From assembly GCA_027489695.1 (NCBI GenBank), contig JAIXZK010000022.1:1-34872 (forward strand): a DNA stretch of 34,872 nt. The letters are read 5' to 3'. Below are positions 21,426-29,627 of this stretch, in pieces (within the stretch, counting starts at the first letter, position 1; the number at the start of each line of letters is the position of its first letter). Below the pieces are notes generated by a model that had not been told where the DNA came from, did no database searches, and worked only from the letters and a program-made list of their open reading frames with translations. The position numbers and the translations under genes were made by a program. The DNA comes from Sphingomonadales bacterium (lineage in GTDB: Bacteria; Pseudomonadota; Alphaproteobacteria; Sphingomonadales; Sphingomonadaceae).

Positions 21426-22982
21426 ATGGGTTGGCGGGCTGATGTGCCGTCGTCGATCGTCGTCGCGCTGGTGGCCCTGCCGCTGTGCCTTGGCATCGCG
21501 CTGGCGTCCGGCGCGCCGCTGTTCGCCGGGCTGGTGGCGGGCGTCGTCGGCGGCATCGTTGTCGGCGCGCTCAGCCGATCGCCGCTGTCGGTGTCGGGAC
21601 CGGCGGCCGGCCTGTCGGCGATCGTGCTTACCGCCATCGGCAATCTGCCGACCTATGAGGCCTTTCTGCTCGCCGTGTGTATCGCCGGCGCGCTGCAGAT
21701 CCTCCTGTCGATCAGCCGCGCCGGCGTGCTCGCCGAATTCGTGCCGTCGTCGGTGATCACCGGCATGCTCGCGGCGATCGGCCTGTTGCTGATCCTCAAG
21801 CAATTGCCGCACGCCGTCGGCTATGATGGCGACCCCGAAGGCGATTTCAGCTTCAACCAGCCGGGCGGCGGCAACACCTTCACCGCGCTTGCCGACATGG
21901 TCACCAACGATATCCAGCTGGGCGCCATCCTGATCGCCGCGATCAGCCTCGTCTTCCTGTTCTGGTGGGACAAGGCCAGGCCCAAGCAGGGCCCGCTGAA
22001 ACTGCTGCCGGGGCCGCTGGTCGTCGTCGTCTTCGGCGTCAGCGCCAATGCGGCGTTCCAGGCCTTTGCCCCCGATCTCGCCATCGCCGCCAGCCATCTC
22101 GTCGCCGTGCCGATCGCCGGCTCGGCATCGGGTCTGGTCGCGCTGCTGCGCCTGCCGGACTTCGGCGCCGCGGTGCAGCCGGCGGTGTGGACCACCGCGA
22201 TCACGCTCGCCATCGTCGCCAGCCTCGAATCGCTGCTCAGCGTCAAGGCGGTTGACGAGATCGACCCGGAGCGTCGGGTGACCGACAAGAACCGCGAACT
22301 GCTGGCGCAGGGCGGCGGCAACCTCATTTCGGGCCTGCTCGGCGGCATTCCGGTCACCTCGGTGATCGTTCGTTCGTCGGCGAACGTCGATGCCGGCGCG
22401 ACCTCGCGGCTGTCGGCGGTGCTGCACGGCGTCTGGCTGTTGCTGAGCGTGCTGCTGATCCCGGCGATCCTCAACCTCATCCCGCTGTCGGCGCTGGCCG
22501 CGGTGCTGATCGCCACCGGCTACAAGCTCGCCAAGCCGGCGCTGTTCATCGAGCGCTGGCGCCAGGGCTGGACGCAGTTCATCCCGTTCGTCGCCACGGT
22601 TGGCGCCATCCTGTTCACCGATCTGCTGATCGGCATCTGCGTCGGCATCGCCATCGGCCTGGCCTTTGTCATCCGCCGCAACATCGCCGATGCGCTGACC
22701 GTGGTCGAAAGCGGCGATGCGGTGATGGTGCGGGCGCGGCGCAACCTCTATTTCGTTCACAAGCCGCAATTGCAGGCGGCATTGGCCGGGGTGCCCGATG
22801 GCCGCACCGTGCTGATCGACTTGTCGGCGACGAACTATGTCGATCTCGACAATATCGACATCATCAACGCCTTTGTGAAAGCCGCGCCGTTCCGCAGGCT
22901 GCGCGTCGTCATCAAGGGCGATCCCAGCGGCCGCAGCGCGGCGTTGATCCACGCGCCGCTTACCCGCGCCCGCGCGACCTGA
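21426..22982 (+). CDS. SulP family anion transporter with STAS domain
   Basis: This protein of about 518 residues has 10 to 12 transmembrane helices and the SulP signature (PLCLGIALASGAPLFAG, SPLSVSGPAAGLSAIV, SVSPSSVITGM-like text). It ends in a cytoplasmic STAS domain (TVLIDLSATNYVDLDNIDIINAF). Members import sulfate, bicarbonate or other anions. The beta-carbonic anhydrase gene begins 10 bp downstream, and SulP-carbonic anhydrase pairs are known bicarbonate systems, so bicarbonate is the favoured substrate. ATG 21426 gives the usual start MGWRADVPSS; in-frame GTG codons at 21366 and 21405 are alternatives. Transport direction and ion coupling are unproven. Confidence 0.88.
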   Translation: MGWRADVPSSIVVALVALPLCLGIALASGAPLFAGLVAGVVGGIVVGALSRSPLSVSGPAAGLSAIVLTAIGNLPTYEAFLLAVCIAGALQILLSISRAGVLAEFVPSSVITGMLAAIGLLLILKQLPHAVGYDGDPEGDFSFNQPGGGNTFTALADMVTNDIQLGAILIAAISLVFLFWWDKARPKQGPLKLLPGPLVVVVFGVSANAAFQAFAPDLAIAASHLVAVPIAGSASGLVALLRLPDFGAAVQPAVWTTAITLAIVASLESLLSVKAVDEIDPERRVTDKNRELLAQGGGNLISGLLGGIPVTSVIVRSSANVDAGATSRLSAVLHGVWLLLSVLLIPAILNLIPLSALAAVLIATGYKLAKPALFIERWRQGWTQFIPFVATVGAILFTDLLIGICVGIAIGLAFVIRRNIADALTVVESGDAVMVRARRNLYFVHKPQLQAALAGVPDGRTVLIDLSATNYVDLDNIDIINAFVKAAPFRRLRVVIKGDPSGRSAALIHAPLTRARAT

Positions 22983-22992
22983 GGCCAGTCAC

Positions 22993-23631
22993 ATGCAGGA
23001 AGTCGATCAGCTCCTTCTCCACAATCGCGCCTGGGCGGCCGAGCAACTGGCGGAGGACCCGACGGTGTTCACCCGCCATGTCGACGGCCAGAAGCCGGCC
23101 TTCCTGTGGATCGGATGTTCCGACAGCCGGGTGGCGCCCGACCAGTTCACCCAGGCCCAGCCCGGCGGCCTGTTCGTCCACCGCAACATCGCCAACCTCG
23201 TCCAGCATGACGACGCCAATCTGATGGCGGTGATCGATTTCGCGGTCGGCACGCTTGGGGTCGATCAGCTCGTCGTCTGCGGCCATTATGGTTGCGGTGG
23301 TGTCAAGGCGGCGCTCGATGGCCCGCCGCCGGGGCCGGTCGGCGACTGGCTCGCCCATGCCCGCCATGTCTATGATGCCCATGCCGCCGAAATCGACGGG
23401 ATCGGCGATGCCGAGGCGCGCCACAACCGTTTGGTCGAATGCAATGTCCGCGACCAGCTGCTGCATCTGGCGCGCACGCCCACGGTCAGCCGCGCCTTCG
23501 CCGCCGGCCGCGACCTGAAGCTGCACGGCTGGGTCTATGATCTGCGCGACGGCCTGATCAAGCCGTTGCTGGAACTCGATCGCGATACCGTGCTCGAAAT
23601 GGTCGGCGCGCCGGGACGGGTGCTGGTCTAG
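22993..23631 (+). CDS. Beta-class carbonic anhydrase
   Basis: Carbonic anhydrase interconverts CO2 and bicarbonate in the cytosol. The 212-residue protein has the beta-class zinc ligands Cys42 in CSDSR (with Asp44 and Arg46 forming the dyad), His98 and Cys101 in GHYGCGG. The helix LVVCGHYGCGGVKAAL and the segment GGLFVHRNIANLV are standard. It is 10 bp after the SulP transporter gene and clearly forms an operon with it. It ends 8 bp before the convergent S9 peptidase stop. Confidence 0.95.
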   Translation: MQEVDQLLLHNRAWAAEQLAEDPTVFTRHVDGQKPAFLWIGCSDSRVAPDQFTQAQPGGLFVHRNIANLVQHDDANLMAVIDFAVGTLGVDQLVVCGHYGCGGVKAALDGPPPGPVGDWLAHARHVYDAHAAEIDGIGDAEARHNRLVECNVRDQLLHLARTPTVSRAFAAGRDLKLHGWVYDLRDGLIKPLLELDRDTVLEMVGAPGRVLV

Positions 23632-23639
23632 CGCCGCCG

Positions 23640-25544
23640 CTACTTCAGCAGCGTCGCTTTCCAGAAGGTCACCGTCGCCAGGAACTGATAGTCGAGGTTT
23701 TCCTTCTTCTGGAAACCATGGCCTTCGTTGGCGGCGATGACGTGCCAGACGGGCACGCCGTTCTTCCGCACGGCTTCCGCCATCTGATAGCTTTCGGATG
23801 GCTTCACCCGCGGATCGTTGCTGCCGGTCACCAGCATCAGCGGGATGCGCAGCTCGCCGGCGCGGGTCAGCGGCGAAATCTCGGTCAGCTTGGCGCGGCT
23901 CTTCGGGTCGCGTTCGTCGCCATACTCGACCCTGCGCAGGTCACGGCGATAGCTTTCGGTGTTCTCGAGCAACGTCACGAAGTTCGAGATGGCGCGCAGG
24001 CACAGCGCCGACTTCAGCCGCGCGCCATAGGCGATGGCGACGGCGTTGCACATGTAACCGCCATAGCTGGCGCCGGTTTCGGCGACGCGGCTGGCGTCGA
24101 TATCGGACCTGGCGGTCAGCGCATCGAGGAAGGCGCCGATGTCCTTCACCGTATTTTCGCGCTGCCATGGCCCGTTATCGAGGCCGACGAACTTGCGGCC
24201 ATAGCCGGTCGAACCGCGGACATTGGGGTAGAAGACCGCGATCCCCAGCTCATTGACGAGATAATTGGCCCGGCCGATGAAGCCCGGCCGGGTCTGGCCC
24301 TCGGGGCCGCCATGGATATCGAGCAGCAGCGGCCGCTTGCCCGGGAAGCGCGCCGGATCGGGGCTGTAGAGAAAGCCCGAAACTTCGACGCCGTCGAAGG
24401 ACTTGACCCGCACCAGCTCAGGCTCGCGATTCAGCGTCGCGTCGAGCCCGCCGGTTTCGCTGTTCGTCCAGCGGGTCGCGGCGAGCGTGACGGGATCGAC
24501 GCTCCAGGCGTCGGCCGGCGAAGTGGCGCTGGCCAGGCTGAACCCGATCGCGCCCCAGGGTGCGATCTTCAGCCCGGTGATGACGCCGGCGGGCAGCTTC
24601 GCCTCGCCGCGCAACGCACCCGTCGCCGTATCGAGGATGCGCAGTTTCGAGGCGCCGGCTTCGTTGACGGTGATGGCGACAAAGCTGCCATCGGCCGAAA
24701 TGTCGAATTCCTCGACATCCCAGCGCCCGCCATATTTCACGGTGAAGCCGCCGCGGCCATCGAGCGTCACCAGCCGCTGCGTGTCGCTGCCCTGGTCGGA
24801 AAGCGCCCAGATCGTGCCATCGGGGGCATGGGCGACCTTGGCCAGCGAAACCGGCGCGCCCGGCTTGTCGAGCCGGGTCAGGGTGCCGCTGGCGAGATCG
24901 AGGCGGTACAGCTCGCTGCGCTCCACCGACAGCCGCTGGCTGACCAGCGCGCTGCGGCCATCGGGGGCGAAATCCTCGAAGCCCCAGCCGCCGCCGCTGC
25001 GTATCGCGACGCGCCGGTCGCTGGCCGGATCGCGCGGATCGACGACATACAGATCGCCGTCGCTGCCGTTGCGGCGGGTGGAGGTATAGCCGACCAGCCG
25101 GCCGTCCTTCGACCAGACGGCGCCGGTGTTGCGGCTCTTGCCGTCGCTGAGCAGGGTCAGCCGGCCGCTGTCGAGCCGGTAGAGCTGGAAAAATTCGCCG
25201 CCGCCGATATCCTTGGTCAGCACCAGCGCATCGCCGGATTTCGACAGGCCGGCGGCGCCGATCGGCTCATTCTCGAAACTGATCTGGCGGCGATCGCCGC
25301 CGGGCACCAGCACCCTGGCGAGCTGCGCCGCATCGCCGAAGCGGGTGGCGATGATCATGCCGCGCGATACCGGATCCCAGTCGCGGAACGCCGCGGTGCG
25401 ATATTCGAGATAGGGCCGCACTGCAGCAGCCAGGCTGAGGGGGATGGCGGGGACGTTTTCGGCGGTGATCGCCGCGGGCGGGGTGACCGTCTGCGCGGTG
25501 AGCGGGGCGGTGGCCAGCAGGGCGACGGCGATGATGCGGTGCAT
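23640..25544 (-). CDS. Exported S9 family prolyl oligopeptidase-type peptidase
   Basis: The 634-residue protein has a signal peptide (MHRIIAVALLATAPLTAQ), a seven-bladed beta-propeller-like N-terminal region, and a C-terminal alpha/beta-hydrolase domain. The catalytic triad is Ser493 in GASYGGYM, Asp577 in GSNDPRVK and His609 in NEGHGFQK, which fits the acylaminoacyl-peptidase-like S9C group. A periplasmic role in degrading short peptides is likely. ATG 25544 has an AAGGAAG Shine-Dalgarno and gives the signal peptide; the longer frame upstream loses it. It is convergent with carbonic anhydrase, and about 8 bp separates the stops. Confidence 0.92.
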   Translation of the reverse strand: MHRIIAVALLATAPLTAQTVTPPAAITAENVPAIPLSLAAAVRPYLEYRTAAFRDWDPVSRGMIIATRFGDAAQLARVLVPGGDRRQISFENEPIGAAGLSKSGDALVLTKDIGGGEFFQLYRLDSGRLTLLSDGKSRNTGAVWSKDGRLVGYTSTRRNGSDGDLYVVDPRDPASDRRVAIRSGGGWGFEDFAPDGRSALVSQRLSVERSELYRLDLASGTLTRLDKPGAPVSLAKVAHAPDGTIWALSDQGSDTQRLVTLDGRGGFTVKYGGRWDVEEFDISADGSFVAITVNEAGASKLRILDTATGALRGEAKLPAGVITGLKIAPWGAIGFSLASATSPADAWSVDPVTLAATRWTNSETGGLDATLNREPELVRVKSFDGVEVSGFLYSPDPARFPGKRPLLLDIHGGPEGQTRPGFIGRANYLVNELGIAVFYPNVRGSTGYGRKFVGLDNGPWQRENTVKDIGAFLDALTARSDIDASRVAETGASYGGYMCNAVAIAYGARLKSALCLRAISNFVTLLENTESYRRDLRRVEYGDERDPKSRAKLTEISPLTRAGELRIPLMLVTGSNDPRVKPSESYQMAEAVRKNGVPVWHVIAANEGHGFQKKENLDYQFLATVTFWKATLLK

Positions 25545-25669
25545 GGGCTTCCTTGTGGCGTGGTGTGGGTGCATCTGAACCGGCGGTCGGCGATTCAGCA
25601 AGGGGCGTGCGCGCTTGGCTGGCGATGCATGCGCTTGTCGGCGGTCAGAAGCGCAAGCGCCAACGCCCT

Positions 25670-25755
25670 GTCATCCCGGGCTTGACCCGGGACCCAGCTT
25701 CCCTCGTACCGATACGCCAGAAGCAAGCTGGGCCCCGGGTCAAGCCCGGGGTGAC
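25670..25755. repeat. Palindromic CCCGGGCTTGACCCGGG repeat element
   Basis: Two 31-bp arms, 25670-25700 and 25725-25755, are inverse copies differing at two positions, around a 24-bp loop. Each arm reads GTCAxCCCGGGCTTGACCCG and continues CAGCTT. This is a widely distributed type of intergenic palindrome in alphaproteobacteria. It begins 16 bp beyond the HAD phosphatase stop and may act as that gene's terminator. A degenerate half copy occurs at 3688-3707. Confidence 0.8.
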
Positions 25756-25770
25756 CCGCGCGGTTCGGGC

Positions 25771-26439
25771 CTAACCCCGCAGCCATTCGACCACCGCCGC
25801 CAGGTCCGGCATCACCGCCAGCGCCAGCGCGCGCATCTCGTCGGTTGGCGGCAGCAGGTCGGGCACCATGATCACCGGCACGCCGGCGGCATGGGCGGCG
25901 CGGACGCCGTTGTAACTGTCTTCCAGCGCCAGGCCGTCGGCGGGCGGCACGCCCAGGCGGCGGGCGGCTTCCAGGTAGAGATCGGGAAAGGGCTTGCCGC
26001 GCGCCGCCTCGTCGCGCGGCACCAGCGTTTCGAGCAGCGGCAGGATGCCGACCGCGGCGAGTTCCGGTTCGGCGTAGCGGCGGGCGGTCGAGGTGGCGAC
26101 GGCGGCGGGCAGGCCGAGCGCCCGCACCGCCTGCACCGCCGCCAGCGCCCCCGGCTTCATCGGCAGCCGGTCGCCATAGAGCGCCTCGCGGCGGGCGTGA
26201 TAACCGGCGCGCAAGGCGTCGTAATCGAAGCCCGGGCCGAAGGCAGCGTGCAGGGTCAGGCGATTGCCATCCTCCGGCACGCCGATCAGCGTCGCGAACA
26301 GATCGTCCGACATCGGATAGCCCATGTCGGCGCTGGTCGCCTGGATCAGGTCGCGCGCGACGCGCTCGCTGTCGAGCAGCAGCCCATCCATGTCGAAGAT
26401 GACCGCGCGCGGGCGGAAGCGATCGGGGAGGGGCGTCAT
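25771..26439 (-). CDS. HAD-superfamily hydrolase, beta-phosphoglucomutase-like
   Basis: The 222-residue protein has HAD motif I FDMDGLLLDSE (Asp16, Asp18), a helical cap domain, motif II ATSTA, motif III KPFPDLYLEAARRLG and motif IV LEDSYNGVRAAHAAG. These match the subfamily that includes beta-phosphoglucomutase and small sugar-phosphate phosphatases such as YqaB and DOG1. ATG 26439 is chosen because it is close to motif I; a longer upstream frame has an arginine-rich leader unlike the family. It is downstream of the DUF4386 gene on the same strand, 65 bp away. Substrate not assigned. Confidence 0.87.
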   Translation of the reverse strand: MTPLPDRFRPRAVIFDMDGLLLDSERVARDLIQATSADMGYPMSDDLFATLIGVPEDGNRLTLHAAFGPGFDYDALRAGYHARREALYGDRLPMKPGALAAVQAVRALGLPAAVATSTARRYAEPELAAVGILPLLETLVPRDEAARGKPFPDLYLEAARRLGVPPADGLALEDSYNGVRAAHAAGVPVIMVPDLLPPTDEMRALALAVMPDLAAVVEWLRG

Positions 26440-26504
26440 GTCCGCCCCAGCACATGATTTGCGGGCGGCTGGCAAGGGCCCCCGTGTCGGACCGGCGCCG
26501 CGCG

Positions 26505-27242
26505 TCAGCCGTCGCGGTGCCGCCATCCGGTCAGCAGCAGCCAGAGCGTCAGGCCGAGGAAACCGGCGATCGTGGCGGACGTGAACGCCGGCACGGCGGC
26601 ACCGAGCGCCAGCGCCGGGCCTTCCAGGGAGCCGACCAACAAGGCGCCGGCCGTGGTCAGCCCGATGCCCGCCTGCAGCGGCCTGGCTTCGTCATGCTGG
26701 AGCAGGGCCAATTGGCCGACGAACAGCGCAAGCAGGATCTGGCCGAGATGCTCGCCGATGGCCACCCCGCCCCAGAGGTTGAGCACCTCATGGACGAGGG
26801 TCGCGGCGCGCCCGGCCAATGGATCGGCATCGGCCGCGAGCCGGGCCTGCGCGAGCATCGGCACCGCAAAAACCCAGCGCAACAGCCCGATTGCCTGGAC
26901 GAGGCCGCTGAGAGCGCCGGCAATGGCGGCGCCGATCGCCAGCGCCGGCCGCGTGGCGAGCCGCCGCGGCGTGATCGCCAACGCGATGGCAATCGGTATG
27001 AGCGCGATCGCGGCAACGGCAAAGCCGTACCAGGTGGCGATCAGCGCCGGGCCGCCGGCGGCGAACAGCGCCAGCGCTTCGCTCGCGGGGCGGCGCAGCA
27101 CGCCAGGATAATCGAAGTTCATCGTGAGCAGCGCATAGGGAATGTTGAACCCGATACCGATCGCGATTGCGGCAAAGCCGGGGCCGGTCAACCGGTGAGG
27201 CCGGGCGGAAACGTCGGTTGGGAAGGCGGGAAGCACATTCAT
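26505..27242 (-). CDS. DUF4386 family integral membrane protein
   Basis: The 245-residue protein has about seven transmembrane helices and the DUF4386 pattern: PGVLRRPASEALALFAAGGPALIATWYGFA, ALSGLVQAIGLLRWVFAVPML and LNLWGGVAIGEHLGQILLALFV. The function of the family is unknown; its genes often lie next to transcription regulators. ATG 27242 is preceded by GGAG at a good distance; ATG 27248, two codons further out, is possible. Its start region is overlapped by one of two similar 20-bp dyads (27247-27266), and a second lies 57 bp further upstream. A TetR gene is divergent, so repression by that protein is the likely regulation. Confidence 0.83.
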   Translation of the reverse strand: MNVLPAFPTDVSARPHRLTGPGFAAIAIGIGFNIPYALLTMNFDYPGVLRRPASEALALFAAGGPALIATWYGFAVAAIALIPIAIALAITPRRLATRPALAIGAAIAGALSGLVQAIGLLRWVFAVPMLAQARLAADADPLAGRAATLVHEVLNLWGGVAIGEHLGQILLALFVGQLALLQHDEARPLQAGIGLTTAGALLVGSLEGPALALGAAVPAFTSATIAGFLGLTLWLLLTGWRHRDG

Positions 27243-27246
27243 GAGC

Positions 27247-27266
27247 ATGTCTCCATTCGGTGACAT
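27247..27266. promoter_or_regulatory. Dyad operator 1, overlapping the DUF4386 start region
   Basis: ATGTCTCCATTCGGTGACAT is a 20-bp dyad with perfect outer arms (ATGTC/GACAT). It matches the second site at 27304-27323 at most positions, giving a shared pattern ATnTCnCCAnTnGGTGACAT. It overlaps the Shine-Dalgarno of the DUF4386 gene, suggesting that binding blocks expression. Confidence 0.55.
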
Positions 27267-27303
27267 CGCTGTTAACGCGCGCCGCAACGATCTGCAAGCC
27301 CAA

Positions 27304-27323
27304 ATATCACCAGTTGGTGACAT
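27304..27323. promoter_or_regulatory. Dyad operator 2 in the DUF4386-tetR intergenic region
   Basis: ATATCACCAGTTGGTGACAT contains the perfect palindrome TCACCA-n2-TGGTGA and near-symmetrical flanks. It is the stronger of the two matching dyads, which start 57 bp apart. Symmetric sites of this size are typical TetR-family operators. The DUF4386 promoter is expected between the two sites. Confidence 0.6.
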
Positions 27324-27549
27324 TTTGTCTCGACAGTCGCGGGGACGGATTTTATGGTTCGAAATCAATCGGCATCGGGGCGGACATGGGACGACAAGCC
27401 AAGATCGGCAGACCTAGGCGGCGGGCAGGGCAGGGCGGCGGCGGATGCCGCGCGTCCCGCCGCGATTGTGCCGGCGCTTTGCCGCAGGTGGCGGCTCGTA
27501 ACCTGGCCGTACCTGCCGTCCGGCGTCGGGTCGCAGGACGCCCTCTGCC

Positions 27550-28176
27550 ATGAACGACACCCTGACGCCCGACCCGCGCCCGCGCGATCGTGCGCGCACC
27601 GAGGCGGCCCTGGTCGCCGCGGCGCGCGACCTGCTGGCCGAAAGCGGCTTCCAGAATTTCGGGATCAATGCCGTCGCGCGTCGAGCGGGATGCGACAAGC
27701 AATTGATCTATCGCTATTTCGGCGGCCTCGACGGGTTGATCGATGCCATCGGCGGCGAACTTGCCGATTGGATCGTCGATCGCCTGGCCACCGATGCCGC
27801 CCCGCCCGCCAGCTATCGCCAGCTCGCCGAACGGCTGATTTTCGGCTTTATGGCGGCGCTGCGTGCCGACATGCTGGTCCAGAAGATCATGACCTGGGAA
27901 ATCGCCGATCCGTCGCCGATGGTGATGAGGCTGGCGCAGGCCCGCAGCAAGGCGCTGACCGGCTGGATGTTGCGCCAGCGCGGCGATCTCGCGCCGCCGG
28001 ATGGTTGCGACGCCGCCGTTGTGAATGCCGCGCTGATCGCCGCCGTGCAGATGATGGTGCTTTCGGCCAGCGCCAGCGGCGCCTTCGCGGGCATGCCGCT
28101 GCGCGCCGACGCGGATTGGCAGCGCCTCGCCGCCGCGCTCGGCACGATGCTCGACGCCGTCTACGGACCCGGCTGA
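27550..28176 (+). CDS. TetR/AcrR family transcriptional regulator
   Basis: This 208-residue protein has an N-terminal TetR helix-turn-helix (about 14-60): ALVAAARDLLAESGFQNFGI, NAVARRAGCDKQLIYRYFGGLDGLIDAI. The C-terminal ligand domain is unlike well-known members and gives no effector clue. ATG 27550 begins the first Met-containing frame just before the HTH. It is divergent from the DUF4386 membrane gene, and the 307-bp intergenic region holds two similar dyads. The most economical model is that it represses the DUF4386 gene and perhaps its own. The 226 bp between dyad 2 and its start show no other recognisable element. Confidence 0.88.
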   Translation: MNDTLTPDPRPRDRARTEAALVAAARDLLAESGFQNFGINAVARRAGCDKQLIYRYFGGLDGLIDAIGGELADWIVDRLATDAAPPASYRQLAERLIFGFMAALRADMLVQKIMTWEIADPSPMVMRLAQARSKALTGWMLRQRGDLAPPDGCDAAVVNAALIAAVQMMVLSASASGAFAGMPLRADADWQRLAAALGTMLDAVYGPG

Positions 28177-28213
28177 TCGCGACCCGCGATTCTCGCGCCG
28201 GGCGGCAGCCGTT

Positions 28214-28765
28214 TCAGCGCGACGGTGCTGGCCGGCGCCCCAACAGCGTCGGCAGCACCGCGGCGGCCAGCCGGGGCAGGGCATCGGCTTCGGCGGCGAT
28301 GGCATCGCCGGCGATCGAGGCCGCGGCGGCGCAGAAGCGCGGCGACCCGGCGATGCTGCCATAATGATTGTAGATGCGGGTCATTTCACTGTCCTGCACC
28401 CGCTGCCAGGCGGCGCCATGCTGCCGGCGATAGCGATCCTGTTCGGCGGCATAGGCAATGGCCAGCGCGGCGCGGTGGTGGCGCAGTAGCTGGTTGTAGC
28501 GCGGCACCAATTGCGTATCGCCGGCCAGCCGGCAGCTCAATGCCGCGGCGTTCAGCACCGTGCGCAGCCGCCACACCGGCGCCATCGCCGGCACCGGTTC
28601 GGGCGCCGCGGGTGTCGCTGCCTCGCCCGGCCCGGGCGGTGGCGGTGCCGCCGGCACGCTAGGCGCGGCGCTGCCGACGCCAAGGCCACGCTGTGCCACC
28701 GGCGCGGCGCATGACGCCAGCAGCAGCAATGTCGCTGTTCCGATGAATGCAACGATCCGGGTCAT
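28214..28765 (-). CDS. Putative lipoprotein of unknown function
   Basis: This 183-residue protein begins with a lipoprotein-type signal peptide (TATLLLLASC, lipidated Cys at about 18), followed by a proline- and alanine-rich linker. The C-terminal domain starts VWRLRTVLNAAALSC and contains YNQLLRHHRAALAIAYAAEQ and MTRIYNHYGSIAGSPRFCAAA. Two conserved-looking cysteines suggest a disulfide. A similar uncharacterised domain appears in other sphingomonad proteins, but no family name is assigned. ATG 28765 has a strong GGAGGAGGG Shine-Dalgarno. It is convergent with the TetR gene (37 bp between stops). Confidence 0.78.
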   Translation of the reverse strand: MTRIVAFIGTATLLLLASCAAPVAQRGLGVGSAAPSVPAAPPPPGPGEAATPAAPEPVPAMAPVWRLRTVLNAAALSCRLAGDTQLVPRYNQLLRHHRAALAIAYAAEQDRYRRQHGAAWQRVQDSEMTRIYNHYGSIAGSPRFCAAAASIAGDAIAAEADALPRLAAAVLPTLLGRRPAPSR

Positions 28766-28958
28766 ATGTCCCTCCTCCCGGCAAAAGCTGCATCGCGCGC
28801 CCTGCATGCGGAATGAACACCGGTGCCGTCGGCGAGGACAAACAAATTGAATCAATCTGCGGTTCTGGCACGCCGATGCGCATCCAGACTGGGGCGGCAG
28901 CGGCAAGCGCACGTCAGTTGCACTGGATCGACGGCGCGGACGCAGCAGTCACCCTTGC

Positions 28959-29528
28959 TCACTCGGGTGGGTAAACGAGGTACGCCCACAGGTCCCGGAA
29001 CAGTTTCTGCACGGCCCGATCCGTCTTGAAATCATGGGCCGCCGGCGACGGCCGCTTGCCGAACGGGCCAAACAGCACCGGCGGAATCTCGAATGGCGGG
29101 ACATGATCGGGGAATTTGCTGCGATACGTGCGGATATTGCTGATCTCATGGGACATATGTTCAAATGTCGGGCACCAGGAGCAGGAGTATCGCCCGGCAG
29201 CGGCATGGATCAAGATCTGCCGAAGCAGCGCTTCATCCTCCCAGCGCGGCTCGCCCTCCCATCGGCTGCACATCTCTGGGTGCGACAGTTCGGACGGATT
29301 GCCGAGCCAGAAGATGTTTGCGGCGACGGCAAGATCGCACTGCGGCTGATCGATCATCCAGTGCATCACCCTCACCGAATCCACCCAGTTGAAACACTCG
29401 GAGGCGACGACCCACACCTCCTGCGGCTGGGTGCGGAGCCAGTCGATCATGGCGATTTCCCGCCACGCCTCTCGATGGTCGATCCGGACCGGATGGTAGG
29501 GCGAGATGGGTTGTTCGGGACCGTTCAT
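28959..29528 (-). CDS. DUF4274 domain protein, copy A
   Basis: The 189-residue protein contains WLRTQPQEVWVVASECFNW, then VMHWMIDQPQCDLAVAANIFWLGNPSE, a pattern that resembles the DUF4274 family of unknown function. It is clearly paralogous to copy B just upstream: the QPQCDL...A.IFWLGNPSE core and the C-terminal FPDHVPPF...LFGPFG...F.TD.AV..LF are shared. It has no signal peptide or membrane segment, so it is probably cytosolic. It is the last gene of the fumarase - copy B - copy A series on the minus strand, but a strong hairpin separates it from copy B. In sphingomonads, DUF4274 proteins are not functionally characterised. Confidence 0.72.
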   Translation of the reverse strand: MNGPEQPISPYHPVRIDHREAWREIAMIDWLRTQPQEVWVVASECFNWVDSVRVMHWMIDQPQCDLAVAANIFWLGNPSELSHPEMCSRWEGEPRWEDEALLRQILIHAAAGRYSCSWCPTFEHMSHEISNIRTYRSKFPDHVPPFEIPPVLFGPFGKRPSPAAHDFKTDRAVQKLFRDLWAYLVYPPE

Positions 29529-29574
29529 ATTCGTGCTGTGTCACGTCGGTTGCGGCGCCTGGCAAGCGAGGTTA

Positions 29575-29625
29575 GCCGGCAGGGGCGGGACCGTGAAGCG
29601 GGACAACACATCCCGCCCTGCCGGC
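29575..29625 (-). terminator. Large hairpin between the two DUF4274 genes
   Basis: GCCGGCAGGGGCGGGA (29575-29590) and TCCCGCCCTGCCGGC (29611-29625) pair as a stem of 15 base pairs with one bulged G and a 20-nt loop. It follows the copy B stop by 2 bp on the minus strand, so it can end or attenuate fumarase - copy B transcription before copy A. Confidence 0.6.
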
Positions 29626-29627
29626 AA

